This document shows positions 10,976-22,163 of a stretch of DNA of 64,000 nucleotides, piece by piece (the stretch's first letter is position 1; each line of letters opens with the position of its first letter). Under the pieces are notes generated by a model that made no database searches, had not been told where the DNA came from, and was given only the letters and a program-made list of their open reading frames with translations. The stretch spans positions 7,794,127 to 7,858,126 of the forward strand of contig CM046844.1 of assembly GCA_025618425.1 (NCBI GenBank), read 5' to 3'. Both the position numbers and the translations under genes were made by a program. This DNA is from Heliocidaris tuberculata. Taxonomy: Eukaryota; Echinodermata; Echinoidea; Camarodonta; Echinometridae.

Positions 10976-11466
10976 GTAGAAGAGGTAGATTTAGGGTATA
11001 GTTCTGGGGGTGTTGCAGCATGCACCCTTGGATTTTTTTGAGGGGGAGCACATCACCCCCTTTAAGGCTGAGGATGGTGGGGGTGCTACAGTATCCCCAG
11101 ATTTCTATACGGGGGCACGTGCCCTAGGTGGTACTTAAAGCAGGGGCGCAAAAAACGCAAAAATAGAGAAAGAGAAGAAACTAATGCTTAAGAATTATTT
11201 GCCCCCAATCCGTAGGGTAAATGCATTATAGGTTCAAAACGCTAAAATTTTCTAAAGTTCGATCGCTTTGCTCCCGCGCATGTATTGCTTCAGGATCTCT
11301 TATTTTCGCACTCCAATATTGGCTGTATAAACAGCATTTAAAAAGGTTCAAACTTGAAGAATTATTTTTAATTCTCATCCCCCCCCCATTATTATTCCGT
11401 CTCTGATATTGCGCCCCCCCACCATATAGTATAAGTGGATAAGATCATATTTTCAATGGTTCACCA
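10976..11466. other. Non-coding spacer
   Basis: G- and C-run-containing sequence with phrases such as GGGGGAGCACATCACCCCC, probably remnants of hAT-like miniature elements. No gene was recognised. Confidence 0.4.
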
Positions 11467-11848
11467 CACTGTAAAAAAATTTGCCGTTTTTTCACGGGAA
11501 ATTTCCTGGCAGTCAGGATGCCGGGAATGCCCGTTTTTCCACAGTACATGTAAAATAACAGATTTCCTTTTTTTTTTGTTGGTGAATAGTAGAAACTTTA
11601 ATTTCTAACAGGAAGATCTATGTAAATTAAAATGGAACCATGGAAACGATTTGTAATTTAAAAGAGTAACTTGTTAAAATATGAGAAAATGTTTTTTTTA
11701 ACATTGTATGTTGGGCGATTGTAAATATATGCTGATTTCCGGTAAACCAACAAACTTGCTGTTGTTTTACAGGAAAAAAGTCTGTAAAATTGAAATAACG
11801 GCAATAACTTGTAGTCCCAAGGGCCAGAAAGTATTTAGTTTTACAGTG
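11467..11848 (+). mobile_element. CACTGTAAAA miniature element, full copy
   Basis: It begins CACTGTAAAAAAAT and ends with the inverse TTTTACAGTG. The interior includes GCCGTTTTTTCACGGGAAAT and TGCTGTTGTTTTACAGGAAA. The right 200 bp recurs at 12400-12610. Terminal inverted repeats mark a non-autonomous DNA element. No exact target duplication is visible. Confidence 0.75.
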
Positions 11849-11955
11849 TAACCTATCCTGCTTTAACTTATCCTATTCTTTGCCTTAATCTATCCTATAT
11901 ATCCTAGACCTATCCTATCCAGTTAGTTCAATCTAATCTCTTATATACCCCTTAT

Positions 11956-12289
11956 CAGGGGCGGATCCAAGATTTTGTATAAGGGGGGGGGGGCACACAA
12001 ATGCAGGTTTGTCAATTTTACTTGGAGGGAGACCATTATTATTATTATTTTTTTTTGTCTCGCCAGCTCTCGAAAAGTCGCTCAGGGGGGGGGGGGGGGG
12101 GGGTTCTACTTCCCCTCCATAAATCTCTGACAAGCAAGCCAAATATATATATATATATATATATATATAAGTTTTGCGTTCTAAAATGGGGGGGGGGCAC
12201 AATCAAAAAAAGGGAGGGCACAATGCATTCTTTTCTTCCAAAGGGGGGGGGGGGCACGGGCCGGATGTGCCCCCCTAAATCCACCACTG
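11956..12289 (-). mobile_element. hAT-type miniature element, copy 2 (perfect 8-bp TSD)
   Basis: Inverted relative to the copy at 4202-4553. It begins CAGGGGCGGATCCA and ends with TAAATCCACCACTG. CCCCTTAT lies exactly on both sides (11948-11955 and 12290-12297). It contains a long G run (about 12086-12102) and a (TA)n tract (about 12143-12168). Confidence 0.9.
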
Positions 12290-12399
12290 CCCCTTATAGT
12301 TTTTTTATGCCTTTGGTGACAGTTAGTAAATCGGCCAACCCCAAACCATACGCTACTCAAAATTCATGAATATTCATATAAGTGTTTTCCCAATATTTG

Positions 12400-12610
12400 G
12401 TAATTTAACAGGGTAACTTGTTAAAATATGAGAAAATGTTTTTTTTTTTAACAGTGTTTTATGTCGGGCGATTGTAATATGCTGACTTCCGGTAAACCAA
12501 CAAACTTGCTGTTGTTTTACAGGAAAAAGACTGTAAAATTAAAATAACGGCAATAACTTGTAATTTCAAGGGCCAGAAAACCTGTAGTTTTACAGTTATT
12601 TTTTACAGTG
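12400..12610 (+). mobile_element. CACTGTAAAA element, 5'-truncated copy
   Basis: Matches about 11652-11848 closely (GGGTAACTTGTTAAAATATG, GACTTCCGGTAAACCAACAA) and ends TTTTACAGTG. The left half is missing. Confidence 0.75.
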
Positions 12611-12732
12611 CAGCATTTGAAAGATATTGTAACTTTATGTTGCATAGATAAATTCCTCGACTATATCTCCTAAAGTTTAGCTTGGTTGGCTGGTTATATT
12701 TTCCGTGTAAAAAGATCATCAATACATACATA

Positions 12733-12784
12733 CTTGATTTATATATTCTTGTATATACATGTACAAGAATATATAAATCAAGAA
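12733..12784. repeat. Near-perfect short palindrome
   Basis: CTTGATTTATATATTCTTGT, a short TATACATG-type centre, then the exact complement. It is able to form a ~21-bp stem. No function is visible. Confidence 0.8.
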
Positions 12785-12995
12785 TTAAATCAAGAATTAA
12801 CCAAAAATAACGGCTGGAAAGCTCTATTCAGAGCCGGTTCTGTTCTTCCTAGAGGTCCAGAAAAGGAAAAACAACAACAACAAACAAATATATATATATA
12901 TATCACCTGCCCCCGACAAAGGAATTAATTAATAAGGTTGAAGATTTGTCAATTTGTCGGTCAATTGAATCTGGTGTCGCCAAAATCACTGGCCC

Positions 12996-13066
12996 GTCTC
13001 CGTGGTCTAGTGATAAGGCATTGGCGTTCTAAGCCAACGACCCGGGTTTGATTCCCGGCGGAGACA
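12996..13066 (+). tRNA. tRNA-Arg (anticodon UCU)
   Basis: A full cloverleaf can be drawn. The acceptor stem is GTCTCCG paired with CGGAGAC. The D stem is GTCT paired with AGGC. The anticodon stem is TTGGC paired with GCCAA, around loop GTTCTAA (anticodon TCT at 13028-13030, flanked by U33 and A37). The variable loop is CGAC, and the T stem CCGGG/CCCGG closes loop TTTGATT. No intron. CCA is not encoded, as expected in eukaryotes. The internal B box (GGTTTGATTCC) is good. The D loop reads AGTGATA, so the usual GG pair is GA, and loop base 32 is G, both slightly unusual. A T6 run follows immediately. It could be a tRNA-derived repeat, but perfect stems and the terminator favour a real gene. Confidence 0.85.
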
Positions 13067-13072
13067 TTTTTT
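13067..13072 (+). terminator. RNA polymerase III T6 terminator
   Basis: Six T residues directly after the discriminator base of the tRNA gene. Confidence 0.8.
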
Positions 13073-13219
13073 CAACCTTTGCAAAAATTCAAAAAGGGAG
13101 GACAGCTCTGGGGAACTTTGATTTAAGCTACGCAAACATTATTCTCTCATTTTCATTTCTCACAATTATAATTATTTCCAAGAGAGTTGCCAAAGCTGTT
13201 GTATATGTTATTTCCTTAC

Positions 13220-13259
<40 letters not shown>

Positions 13260-13894
13260 ATGCTCCAAATTGAGGATAAGTGAATAGAAGAACGTTTATC
13301 AATTTCCAAAACTCATTTAAATTGGTCTATAAGTAAAATGCTTAAGAAATTGCTTTTTTAGGTTTAGAAATGCACCCCCCCCCCCAAAAAAAAAAAAAAA
13401 TACCGCTCGGTCGCTTCTCTCACTCGCAATTTCGTGTAGGCCTACATATGGGAAAAGGGTGGGGTGGGGGCAATTTCGTTTTTTGCCCGAGCAATAAGAC
13501 AGCAAGTGCCTTTAAAATTTGGAAACTTCAAAATTCTCTTATTATTTTGGGGCTGCAAGCAAATCAAGCTATATGCTTATAGGCTGTAGCCCTTCTGTAT
13601 CACTTTTTAATACCCTTTTAGTACATGTTTTAGTCAAGCTATGTTAACTGTACTCGTGATTTATTGTCTACTAGTATTATACGGTGGTTGATCCAGTGTC
13701 CGAACACTTTTCAGAAAATCAACGATAGCAAATAAAATATCTAACGAATATCTGTCAAGCTTACATAATGAATGCTCAAAGTCCTACAGAAAAAGAAGTT
13801 GATGGAATTTTAAAAAGACAACTTAGATTTAATACGATATTCCCTTCCGAGTGAACCCCTTCCCAACGACGCGGCGTTTTGGTCCCTTGAAAAA
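13073..13894. other. Non-coding, includes (TA)n and A/C runs
   Basis: It contains a (TA)n tract at about 13221-13252 and a C-then-A run at about 13375-13400. No gene was recognised. Confidence 0.5.
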
Positions 13895-13899
13895 GGTAC

Positions 13900-14031
13900 T
13901 GTATTTCCGAACGTGTGAAACCTATGGGAAAAAGACACACATTTGTTTCAATAGTGTGGTTTTCATACGCGTAATCCCAAGCGTATGAAAACCCATTTTA
14001 GGCGCTTAACTCTACACGTTCGGTAATGTAA
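13900..14031. repeat. Short foldback, probable MITE
   Basis: TTTCCGAACGTGTGAAACC at the left mirrors ACACGTTCGGTAATG at the right. An inner hairpin, TTTTCATACGCGTAAT...AGCGTATGAAAA, sits at the centre. It lies just upstream of MIC10 exon 1. Confidence 0.55.
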
Positions 14032-14222
14032 ATACATTTATTGTATTAGATGATACAGTAACCATTAAATATTTCACCTATTCACCTATTCACCTATATT
14101 CATTTCACTATTATTAGTTGCAGGATCCCTCAAATTGGCAACGTGCCGAGACATCTTTTACTCGAGCTCGTGCTAGCAATATGCTAGGTACAGGTACGGT
14201 ATATAGAGCACCATCGAAAATC

Positions 14223-14307
14223 ATGGCAGAAACAAATCCCACTGGAAGTGAAGCTGTTTTGGGACAAAAATGGGACAGATGCGTTTCTGATACTTTGATC
14301 AAGATCG
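14223..14307 (+). CDS. MICOS10: MIC10 coding exon 1
   Basis: Encodes residues 1-28 plus the first base of Gly29, from MAETNPTGSEAV through QKWDRCVSDTLIKI. The donor is G|GTAAAT. The hydrophilic N-terminus lies ahead of the first membrane segment. Confidence 0.93.
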
Positions 14308-17300
14308 GTAAATGATTGTACATTATTAAGGAATTTTATCTGGTAAATCAAGAACTGTATTTAATGGGATTTCTAGAATATCTGCATAATAATTTATATG
14401 CATCGGCCATGGCCCAAGGCCATGCGCAAATCGAGGCTCGGCTGCGGCGCGGCGCGGCGCGGCGTCTGTGCAGTGGACGTCGCGTCGCGCTACGGCCTAG
14501 CTCTGGCTCTACTAGACTGAAAATTCTGTCTCTCGTTCATTAGCCTCTTAATTTTGACAGGGTCGGTCATTCACTTAGAAACAGAAACGCTCCTATCACT
14601 CTGCTGTGCAAACTTTCTGAGAGCCGACGATCAGTCGGCATGTAGTCGTAAAAAGGCTTATAGACCCCCTTTTTATTTTAATTATTTTTTACAAATTGAA
14701 TAGATTAGGCCTAGATCTAGTCTAGATCTAGGCCCTAAACATTCACGAATCTGTTCACTTACCAATTTGACTGTTTTTTTCCTTGTAATTTTCCTTGTAA
14801 TTCGCGAATCTGTTCACTTACCAATTTGACTGTTTTTTTCCTTGTAATGCTCCTTTTTCAGGTAATTCAGGGTCCAGGTTATTATCCATTTGAAAATCTT
14901 GCAGCCGTATTCAAACGGTTTCCACTGCGCAGGAATAAAGATAACATCGCAGCCGTTCTAGTCTACGTACAAGGGAAAATTATTATGAAGGGAAAAATGT
15001 GATGAATTCATTACGAACTCGCACACATTGATTTTTTCACTTCATAATAATTTTCCCTTGTACGTAGACTAGAACGGCTGCGATGTTATCTTCATTCCTG
15101 CGCAGTGGAAACCGTTTGAATACGGCTGCAAGATTTTCAGATGGATAATAACTTGGACCCTGAATTACTGAAAAAGGAGCATTACAAGGAATAAAACAGT
15201 CAAATTGGTAAGTGAACAGATTCGCGAATGTTTAGAGCCTAGGCCTAATCTATTCAATTTGTAAAAAATAATTAAAAAGGGGGTCTACAAACCTTTTTAC
15301 GACTACATGCCGACTGATCGTCGGCTCTCAGAAAGTCTGCACAGCAGAGTGATAGGAGCGTTTCTGTCTCTAAGTGAATGGCCGACCCTGTCAAAATTAA
15401 GAGGCTAATGAACGAGAGACAGAATTTTCGGTCTATGGCTCTACGAGCTCCAGCTTCGTGGCTTATCTAGCTGGGGCCTGTTTCTCGAAACCAACGACAA
15501 GGTAGACCTAGTCATAAATTTATCCGCCAACTACGGAGATCTTCCTAAACTGTTTCACGAAGACCCAGACATAATTACTGACAGGTTGTTAATCCAGACA
15601 GGTCATTTTTAAACAGTAAATCAAATAACTTTTCATGCAAATTGTCACAAATCTTTCACAGGATAGGTTGAAAATCATGTGAATTACCAATATTCACTGA
15701 TTTTAGCGTTACTTGATGCATGTTTTTCGTAAAATCTGACGGCAAAATTGACAGGCTAATTTTTGTTAAGACAAGTGTCAGGTAATGCAACCCCCCATAT
15801 AGCTAGCTAGACATCATATCGATCATATCGATACTGTCGGCGAGAATAGGCATGATTAGTTGTACGAGCTCCATGGCTTATCAATCTGGTACTCAGGGTT
15901 TTTCACAATTGAAAATTTAAACATGTACATGTGCGCAAAGCGCACAACACGAGCGCGAAGCGTGATGTCCTTGCTTAAGGGCCCTGGAAGCTCTGGGGTT
16001 TCTACATGCTCTCTGGTGCAATCTAGCCCTATTTTTGAACATTTCATGTTAGATTAGACCTAAGAATCAAGATTTGTGAGAATAATTTTTCCAATTCATT
16101 AAATTTAGTTTTCTTTTGCCCCTCATTGGAATGTGATGCAATAAATTTATTTGTTTTTGGCAACTCAAAGTGAGCAACTGAGTAATTTTTTTTATTGCAA
16201 TAAAACAACATAAAAAAGAATGGTCACATACACACACACACACATGTATAATTCTTTTTTATTATTATTTTACAATACAAGCTTGGGGGGGGGGGACTTG
16301 AATAGAAATTACAACAACAAAAAAAGAAAAAAACAAACTTTTGCTGGGCCGGCTGTATGAATGAGCAGGTCTATAAATGCACACATTAACATTTTGTGGG
16401 ATCAGCGAAACGATGGAGAGTATACATACGTACATGGTCTTGTGTCATGAGTTGGTCCCCTTTTGCGTTACAAGGTGATTTTAGCTTCTGTGTCGCCATT
16501 TTAACTTTAAAATCCTGTATCTCCTTAAAGGAGAATTAACCCCAGAATATAAATTTACTTATGTTCAAAGGTATAATATATTCTTAATCAATGGCCTGTA
16601 TCACTTTATAAATAAAATATCAGAAAAGGGTTTAAATCAAGACATTCTAGCGCACGGTATCATCTGCTTACACTTTACATGGGGGCTGCCATTTTCTTGA
16701 TGATATGGAGTTGTACATGAACCATTGGAAACCGTTCCGGTCAGGAAGATATTTTCAATCCTAGAGCTAAACTGCTTCTCTTCATTACAAAAAATCTCCA
16801 TATATGATGGAAAATACATAACAGGTGTATACATGTATTCTAGAATGTGAAATTTATAGATTTCTTTTTAAATTCTCTAGTTTTGCTTAATAGAAATCGA
16901 TTTCTTGGGCTTGCCTGGCAGAGCAGAACATAATCTATACAACGCGCATTCTGACTATTGAAATCCATTATCTCAAAGGAGGTGAATGCATAGTTTGTCA
17001 CTATTGACGCTTGGGAAAGTTATCATCCATAAATTTGCATTAATTTGCTCCGTCGCGTACGTCATAGTACATGTATCAAGAAAATAGATTTATATTTAGT
17101 AAAATAGTAATTTTCAAAGAAATATAAAACATATTTTCGTTTTTAGAATATATGTATATATATATGTTAAATATTTTAAATGTCAAATAAGATTTTGTAT
17201 CAGGAAGAAAGACAATTTCGCATTCGGATTAAAAATATATTTATGCACACATGAAGAAAATGGCAGCCCCCAGGTATCGTTAGCAGACGATAAATTTTGC

Positions 17301-20300
17301 TGAGAAAATCTTGATATATACCCATCTCGTATATTTTAATGCAAAACTACGTAGGATAACAAGAATGAATAGATTACATCTTTGAAGATAAGCACATTTA
17401 TATTTTGAGGTTAATTCCCCTTTAAGTATACAACCTGTGAGAGAAAAAGTATACATTTTCTGATAAGAAATTACACAAGGAATCTAAATATGCATTCAAA
17501 ATTGATATAAGACGTAAGATATGAGAATTACATGGACTTGAATATGATTTTTTTGATATTTTTTGTTACCTTATTATTTTCATCATAGCTTTTTCTTAAG
17601 CTCTCCTATGGCAATAAAAATGTAATATTCATAAAAGATTGATTCACATCCTTACAACAATGTATAATTGTGTAGGGTTTATGATTTTGTAGTAATGAAA
17701 AAATCACCAAAACTTATGAAAAAATTCAAAAATTTTAAAGTGTCATTGTATGAAGCTTTTCATCATTTGTCATTGAATGCATAGCCAAATGTACTCTTCA
17801 ATAATAAGACTGTAAAGAAGAGTTAGACCCCGTTCTCACTCACTTTGAAAGTGGACTTTTGGTTTTGGAGCGGTCTATCTAAGACCCGTTCCTCAGGAAC
17901 GGTTCTTAGGTGAGTGTGAACGGTCAAAGTGGTCCAGGAAGTGGTCTTCTGGACCGCTCCAGAAGACCACCTCGGGGAGGTGGTCTTGAGGAACGGGTCT
18001 TATTAAGAGCGGTATGGACCGCTCTAAACGTGCAATGTGAACGAAAGCGTACTTCAACCGGAAGTGAGCTAGTGACGTTCCGCGCGGAAAAAAAAAGCAA
18101 AAGCAATCGATCGGGCAGCCGGCAGGCACGCTACGGTACATCAGTTTGTATTCCGCGCGAAAAATTTGACCCGCTGACCTGAGCTGCCATAGCAACAAGG
18201 CCACTTTGAATCGTGGAGCGGTTTGAGCGAGAAAAACTGCTCGGAGTGTGAACGCTAGCAAACCGTTCCTCAAGACCCGTTCCTCTGGAGCGGTCTAACT
18301 AAGACCACTTTCAAAAGTGAGTGAGAACGGGGTCTTAGATAGCTTTAATTTGGTACCAAATTTGTACCCATACGACAGGTCTTGACATAAATAATATTTT
18401 CCCAAAATTAATAAAGAATCACAATTATCCACTGGCATTGGACTAGGTGTTAGAAAAACATTTTGACACTTTTGATGGCTAATAATTCAAAAGCTATAAC
18501 TCTTCTCAAACTGAGATTTTCACATAGTATGCTGAATGATAGCAAGTTACTTGGAGTAAGTTTTATGAAATTTCCTTCGTCAATATTCTCACCATAGTGT
18601 CCTGATTATCAAATTAGGTTTTTACTTTTTGAAAACTCAAGGCCACAAATCTGTGTGTATCAGTAATTAATTCAGAACACAACAATACCATTGTACATCA
18701 AACCTGTCAATGCTGCCAAACTTTTGCTGTAGAGTGTCATTAATGATTCATGACTCTAGGCTAAAAGAGATGCTCTGGGATTTCAGCTGCACTGCACAAA
18801 AGCAATTGTGCTCTGAATTAATTACTGATACACACAGATTTTGTGGCCTTGATTTTTTTCTAAAAGTGTTAAAACTAATTAAATATTCAGAACATTGTTT
18901 TAAGAATAGTATTCAAACAAACATCATGAAACTTACTCCAATTAAATTTGGCAACCTCCAACCTTACAATGTGAAATCCTCAGTCTGATACCAGTTACAA
19001 CTTTTAAGTTATTAATGATTAAAAGTGTCAACTTTTTTTAAAAACCTAGTGCTTGCAGTGCCACTTTTGAACTAAAATTCCTGGTATTTCAGTTTCATAC
19101 AATACTTTTGCTTAGCCAACCTCACTTTTCATTCACAAGAGTACCAGACCATAAAGTTGAGTATGTAAGCTTTGATTTGATACCAAATTTGTAGTCATTT
19201 GCCAAATTTTGACAAAGATATAAGCATTTTTCCAAAAATTGCATTAAAATGTAAATTTTACTATTGACTTTGTACAGGAGGCGCTGCTTCGGCACCACCC
19301 CTGGTCTTCTAACTTTAGAATGTTATAACTCCATTTCTATATATCCTACGTCAATGAAAATTTGCAGGCAAATGGAAATGTAATAGACCTACAAAATGAT
19401 ACAAAATTTGCTGGAATAGCTTTTATGGTTTTTAAAAAAATCTAACATTACTTCAGCATGATATCAAAAAGTGTAACAGCACCACCCTTTTTGGGGGACC
19501 AGTTCATGACACATGACCATATTTACTTACTGTAACTTTGCTTGGTGGAGGGTTCAGAGGAGGGTGTTTTAATTTCTTTCTCATTTTTCACCCAGATGGC
19601 TAGGGACTGAGAAAGCAGTTTTTTCATTTTCTATATTATCTTAGCTTTCTGTGTAGGTATAATGTGCCACTTTTGTACACTTAACCCCCCCCCCCCTCTT
19701 AAAGGTTTCTGTGTATGGTGGAAACCTAATGTATATAACTAATTTACTTCATGGCAATTTTTCATCTTTTTGGCATTTTCTTTTGATTGATTTTGCAGGT
19801 GGTGGCCTTGGTCTTGGAGTCGTCTTTTCAGTGTTCTTATTCAAGAGTAAGTAGCATTCAGTATACGTGTAGCATTGCTCTCCAATCAACTCGGTATATG
19901 TAGAAATTCCTTTTTGACTTTCTGTCCTTACATGTATATTTCTTGGATGCAGTTTATGTAAAAACACAAAGGCAACTGTCTTCCCAAAATTAATGGGAGA
20001 GGCCTGTAATAATTGCACTCTACCCATTGGTTAAACATATATAGGGATATTGTAGTCTAGAGGTAGGGGATAAGCAGACTGTATCCATGTCATAACGCTT
20101 ACGTCCTTCGGCAAGATATGAATCCACATGTGCACACTCACCCCACGGGAGGTAAACCTAATAGGAAATACATGCAATTCCTTATGTATTCCTTGATTGC
20201 CTGAGCCAGATTATGAGGAAAGCTTATTTAAAGCCAGGGTAATAATTTCCAAAAGCACTCTGGAAGAATATAACAGGTCATCCTACAATTGCTCCAGGCT

Positions 20301-21335
20301 TTATTTCATTAAATATATAGGGTTAGGGTTAGGGTTGCAATATGATGTTAGGTGTTGAGGATAAGGTTTGGGGTTAGGGTTGCAATATGGTGTTAGGTGT
20401 TGAGGATAAGGTTTGGGGTTAGGGTTGCAATATGGTGTTAGGTGTTGAGGATAAGGTTTGGGGTTAGGGTTGCAATTTTGTGCTAGGTGTTGAGGATAAG
20501 GTTTGGGGTTAGGGTTGCAGTATGGTGTTAGTTGTTGAGGATAAGGTTTAAGGTTAGGGTTGCAATATGGTGTCAGGTGTTGAGGATAAGGTTTGGGGTT
20601 AGGGTTGCAATATGGTGTCAGGTGTTGAGGATAAGGTTTGGGGTTAGGGTTGCAATATGGTGTCAGGTGTTGAGGATAAGGTTTGGGGTTAGGGTTGCAA
20701 TATGGTGTCAGGTGTTGAGGATAAGGTTTGGGGTTAGGGTTGCAATATAGTGTTAGGTGTTGAGGATAAGGTTTGGGGTTAGGTGTTGAGGATAAGGTTT
20801 GGGGTTAGGGTTGTTGCAATATAGTGTTAGGTGTTTAGGATAAGGGTTAGGTGTAGTGTTGGGTCTATCTGTGAAGTTAGGAATTTGGTATGTGTAGGAA
20901 ATTGACCACACGTGGAGAAATTGTTGCATGAGCATGTGTCACACAACCCATTCTTGCCATTGTTCCATATAAGAATGGAGTACTATTTAATTTACTGTTT
21001 TGTCACCACGTCTTACTCTACAGGGAGACCATGGCCCATAGCCTTTGGATCAGGAGTTGGGCTTGGGATGGGCTACGCCAACTGTCAAAATGAATTCAAA
21101 GATCCTTTCCAGGTCCGCGGCAAGATAGTCAAGGTATGAACATAGTATAAGTCAGAAGCGCTGCAATGTATGAGTGAAATACAGGCCTGACTCTCTTCAT
21201 GTACAATAAATGACAATGTGAACATGCATCCAGATCAAAATGACTCTGTTCATAATTGCACATAGGCCTACTGAGTCATTAATTTTTTATTCATGCCACT
21301 ATCTACATGCATGAGCTACATTTGCTTCTTATTAC

Positions 21336-21369
<34 letters not shown>

Positions 21370-22163
21370 TTCTTTTTACATTCTTTAACCCTTTCAAGAC
21401 AATTGACCACATTTTGTGGTTTGGCTCAATAACTTTTGATTCAGAGCTCTGAAAAATATACCAGATGCATGAGTAGAAAGAGCTAAAATTTCTTCACACA
21501 CTGTGTCCATTTTTGTTGCATGACCATATTGTCTTTGATGCCAGGAATCTTGAAAAGGCGAATAAGCTTTAAAATCCTTAAATTGGCAACACATTGAGAG
21601 GTTCAAAATCATTGTTTCTGATCAAAATTGGCATTTTTTTTTCAACTTTTTGACAAATTTCTTACCATGTCTATTGTTTCCAAAGATACTACACCCTATT
21701 AGAACCATAATTATAGCACTAAAAGAAAAATATTGTTGTTGCCAATTACAAAATTTGATCAATTTAGCCCTGAAATAATTCCTGTCCTGAAAGGGTTAAT
21801 ATGCTAAGATGTCTTTATTTTAGTAAGTGTTAGGCCATTTCTCTGTGAATATATCTGAAGCAAATTCAATTTTATTCCTTTTATTAATGTATTCTAATTC
21901 TGGCTGTGATATGTAAATATGAAATATTAATCAAGTAAAATGCAGATCATTGAGGGAATATTTATCGAAAGGTAATCATCTCACTTGGGACATGAAAAAG
22001 TATGTTCTTTGGGGGGAGGTGGAGGGAGGGAGTCTTTTTCTCATGTTGAGGTAAAATAAAGATGCCCTGTTATTTTTCATTGCTACAGGTTCTTCCTGAC
22101 ATAGTATCAGATGTCCCTAAGGCAGTTGAAATACAGCCAAGCACGGAAGCATCATCGTCATAA
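14223..22163 (+). CDS. MICOS10: MICOS complex subunit MIC10 (four coding exons)
   Basis: CDS = join(14223-14307, 19799-19846, 21024-21133, 22089-22163), 318 nt, 105 residues. MIC10 is the small inner-membrane protein that bends membrane at mitochondrial crista junctions by oligomerising through glycine motifs. The protein shows the family signature in order: GQKWDRC near residue 14, first membrane hairpin with KIGGGLGLGVVF (27-38), the KRRPWP turn (44-49), second segment with AFGSGVGLGMGY (51-62), then NCQNEF. Human MIC10 has 78 residues; this one has a few extra N-terminal residues and a 24-residue tail (exon 4) ending STEASSS. Phases are 1, 1, 0, and all junctions are GT-AG. The ATG at 14223 was chosen because the family start lies just before the KWDRC motif. 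An in-frame reading continues upstream, but an acceptor-like TTGCAG at 14119-14124 suggests a preceding non-coding exon. Confidence 0.95.
14513..15435. repeat. 923-bp long inverted repeat in MIC10 intron 1
   Basis: The arms are 14513-14987 and 15040-15435, around a ~52-base loop. Landmarks such as GCAGCCGTTCTAGTCTACGT and GAGCCGACGATCAGTCGGCA occur in both orientations at very high identity. The left arm is longer for two reasons: a ~57-bp tandem duplication (CTGTTCACTTACCAATTTGA at about 14752 and 14809) and a 27-bp inner palindrome (GGCCTAGATCTAG...CTAGATCTAGGCC, 14708-14734). No coding capacity. Confidence 0.9.
15436..16524. other. MIC10 intron 1, no gene seen
   Basis: It includes a (CA)n stretch near 16229-16244 and a G run near 16286. 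The block GCGCAAAGCGCACAACACGA (about 15942) may be repeat-derived. Nothing coding. Confidence 0.45.
16525..17425. mobile_element. TTAA-flanked element with AGGRGAATTAACC termini
   Basis: It begins TTAA-AGGAGAATTAACC and ends GGTTAATTCCCCT-TTAA. A second matching pair lies further in: CATGGGGGCTGCCATTTTC at about 16679 against GAAAATGGCAGCCCCCAGG at about 17256. The TTAA on both edges is the piggyBac-type target signature. There is no transposase, so it is non-autonomous. It includes a piece (CATTCTGACTATTGAAAT, about 16948) also seen at 61181. Confidence 0.75.
17826..18334. mobile_element. 509-bp PIF/Harbinger-type MITE (TTA TSD)
   Basis: The termini GACCCCGTTCTCACTCACTT and their inverse are flanked by TTA on both sides (17823-17825 and 18335-18337). 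Three-base TTA/TAA duplications with long inverted termini are typical of PIF/Harbinger. Subterminal repeats GAGCGGTCT, AAGACCCGTTCCTC and AAGTGGTC recur in both orientations. Confidence 0.85.
18442..19050. mobile_element. ~600-bp foldback family, copy 1
   Basis: ACTAGGTGTTAGAAAAACAT at the left mirrors AAAAACCTAGT at the right. The arms are TGACACTTTTGAT...CAAGGCCACAAATC and their inverse around a short central segment. A second copy of the whole structure lies at 23466-24076. Confidence 0.8.
19051..19798. other. MIC10 intron 1, repeat debris
   Basis: About 19165-19265 resembles 18342-18440 (ACCAAATTTGTA phrases), so the neighbouring repeats share more than the foldback itself. A C run lies near 19686. 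No exon. Confidence 0.45.
19799..19846 (+). CDS. MICOS10: MIC10 coding exon 2
   Basis: A 48-nt exon encoding the glycine-rich first membrane segment, GGLGLGVVFSVFLFK. The acceptor is TTTTGCAG and the donor A|GTAAGT. Joining gives KIGGGLGLGVVF, the same length as the vertebrate glycine motif. Confidence 0.93.
20318..20860 (+). repeat. 45-bp G-rich telomere-like minisatellite (MIC10 intron 2)
   Basis: About ten copies of a 45-bp unit containing GGTTTGGGGTTAGGGTTGCA and GGTGTTGAGGATAAG. The array opens with GGGTTAGGGTTAGGGTT, three near-telomeric TTAGGG units. The G-rich strand is the sense strand of MIC10. Closely spaced GGGG/GGG runs could form G-quadruplexes, which is inference. Confidence 0.92.
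21024..21133 (+). CDS. MICOS10: MIC10 coding exon 3
   Basis: 110 nt encoding the rest of Arg45 and then residues 46-81: RPWPIAFGSGVGLGMGYANC, QNEFKDPFQVRGKIVK. This is the second membrane segment with GxGxGxG spacing and the conserved NCQ. The acceptor is CTACAG and the donor AAG|GTATGA. Confidence 0.94.
21385..21799 (+). mobile_element. 415-bp TTAA-flanked MITE (piggyBac-like), copy 1
   Basis: It starts TTAACCCTTTCAAGACA and ends TGTCCTGAAAGGGTTAA, i.e. TTAA on both sides and CCCTTTCARGACA inverted termini. A second copy, in inverse orientation, is at 42095-42513. CCC/GGG next to TTAA is the piggyBac-type terminus. Confidence 0.88.
22089..22163 (+). CDS. MICOS10: MIC10 coding exon 4 and stop
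   Basis: Encodes VLPDIVSDVPKAVEIQPSTE then ASSS and TAA. The acceptor is GCTACAG. This C-terminal tail goes beyond the vertebrate protein and is low in hydrophobicity. Confidence 0.9.
   Translation, partial: VLPDIVSDVPKAVEIQPSTEASSS

Noticed and set aside
12959..13066. SINE head at the tRNA-Arg locus
   Set aside because: No SINE body or tail follows, only a T6 terminator and unique sequence. A true tRNA gene is simpler.
20532..20750. 72-codon ORF of repeating LRIRFGVRVAIWCQV
   Set aside because: The 45-bp minisatellite read in frame (15-residue repeat); lies in MIC10 intron 2.
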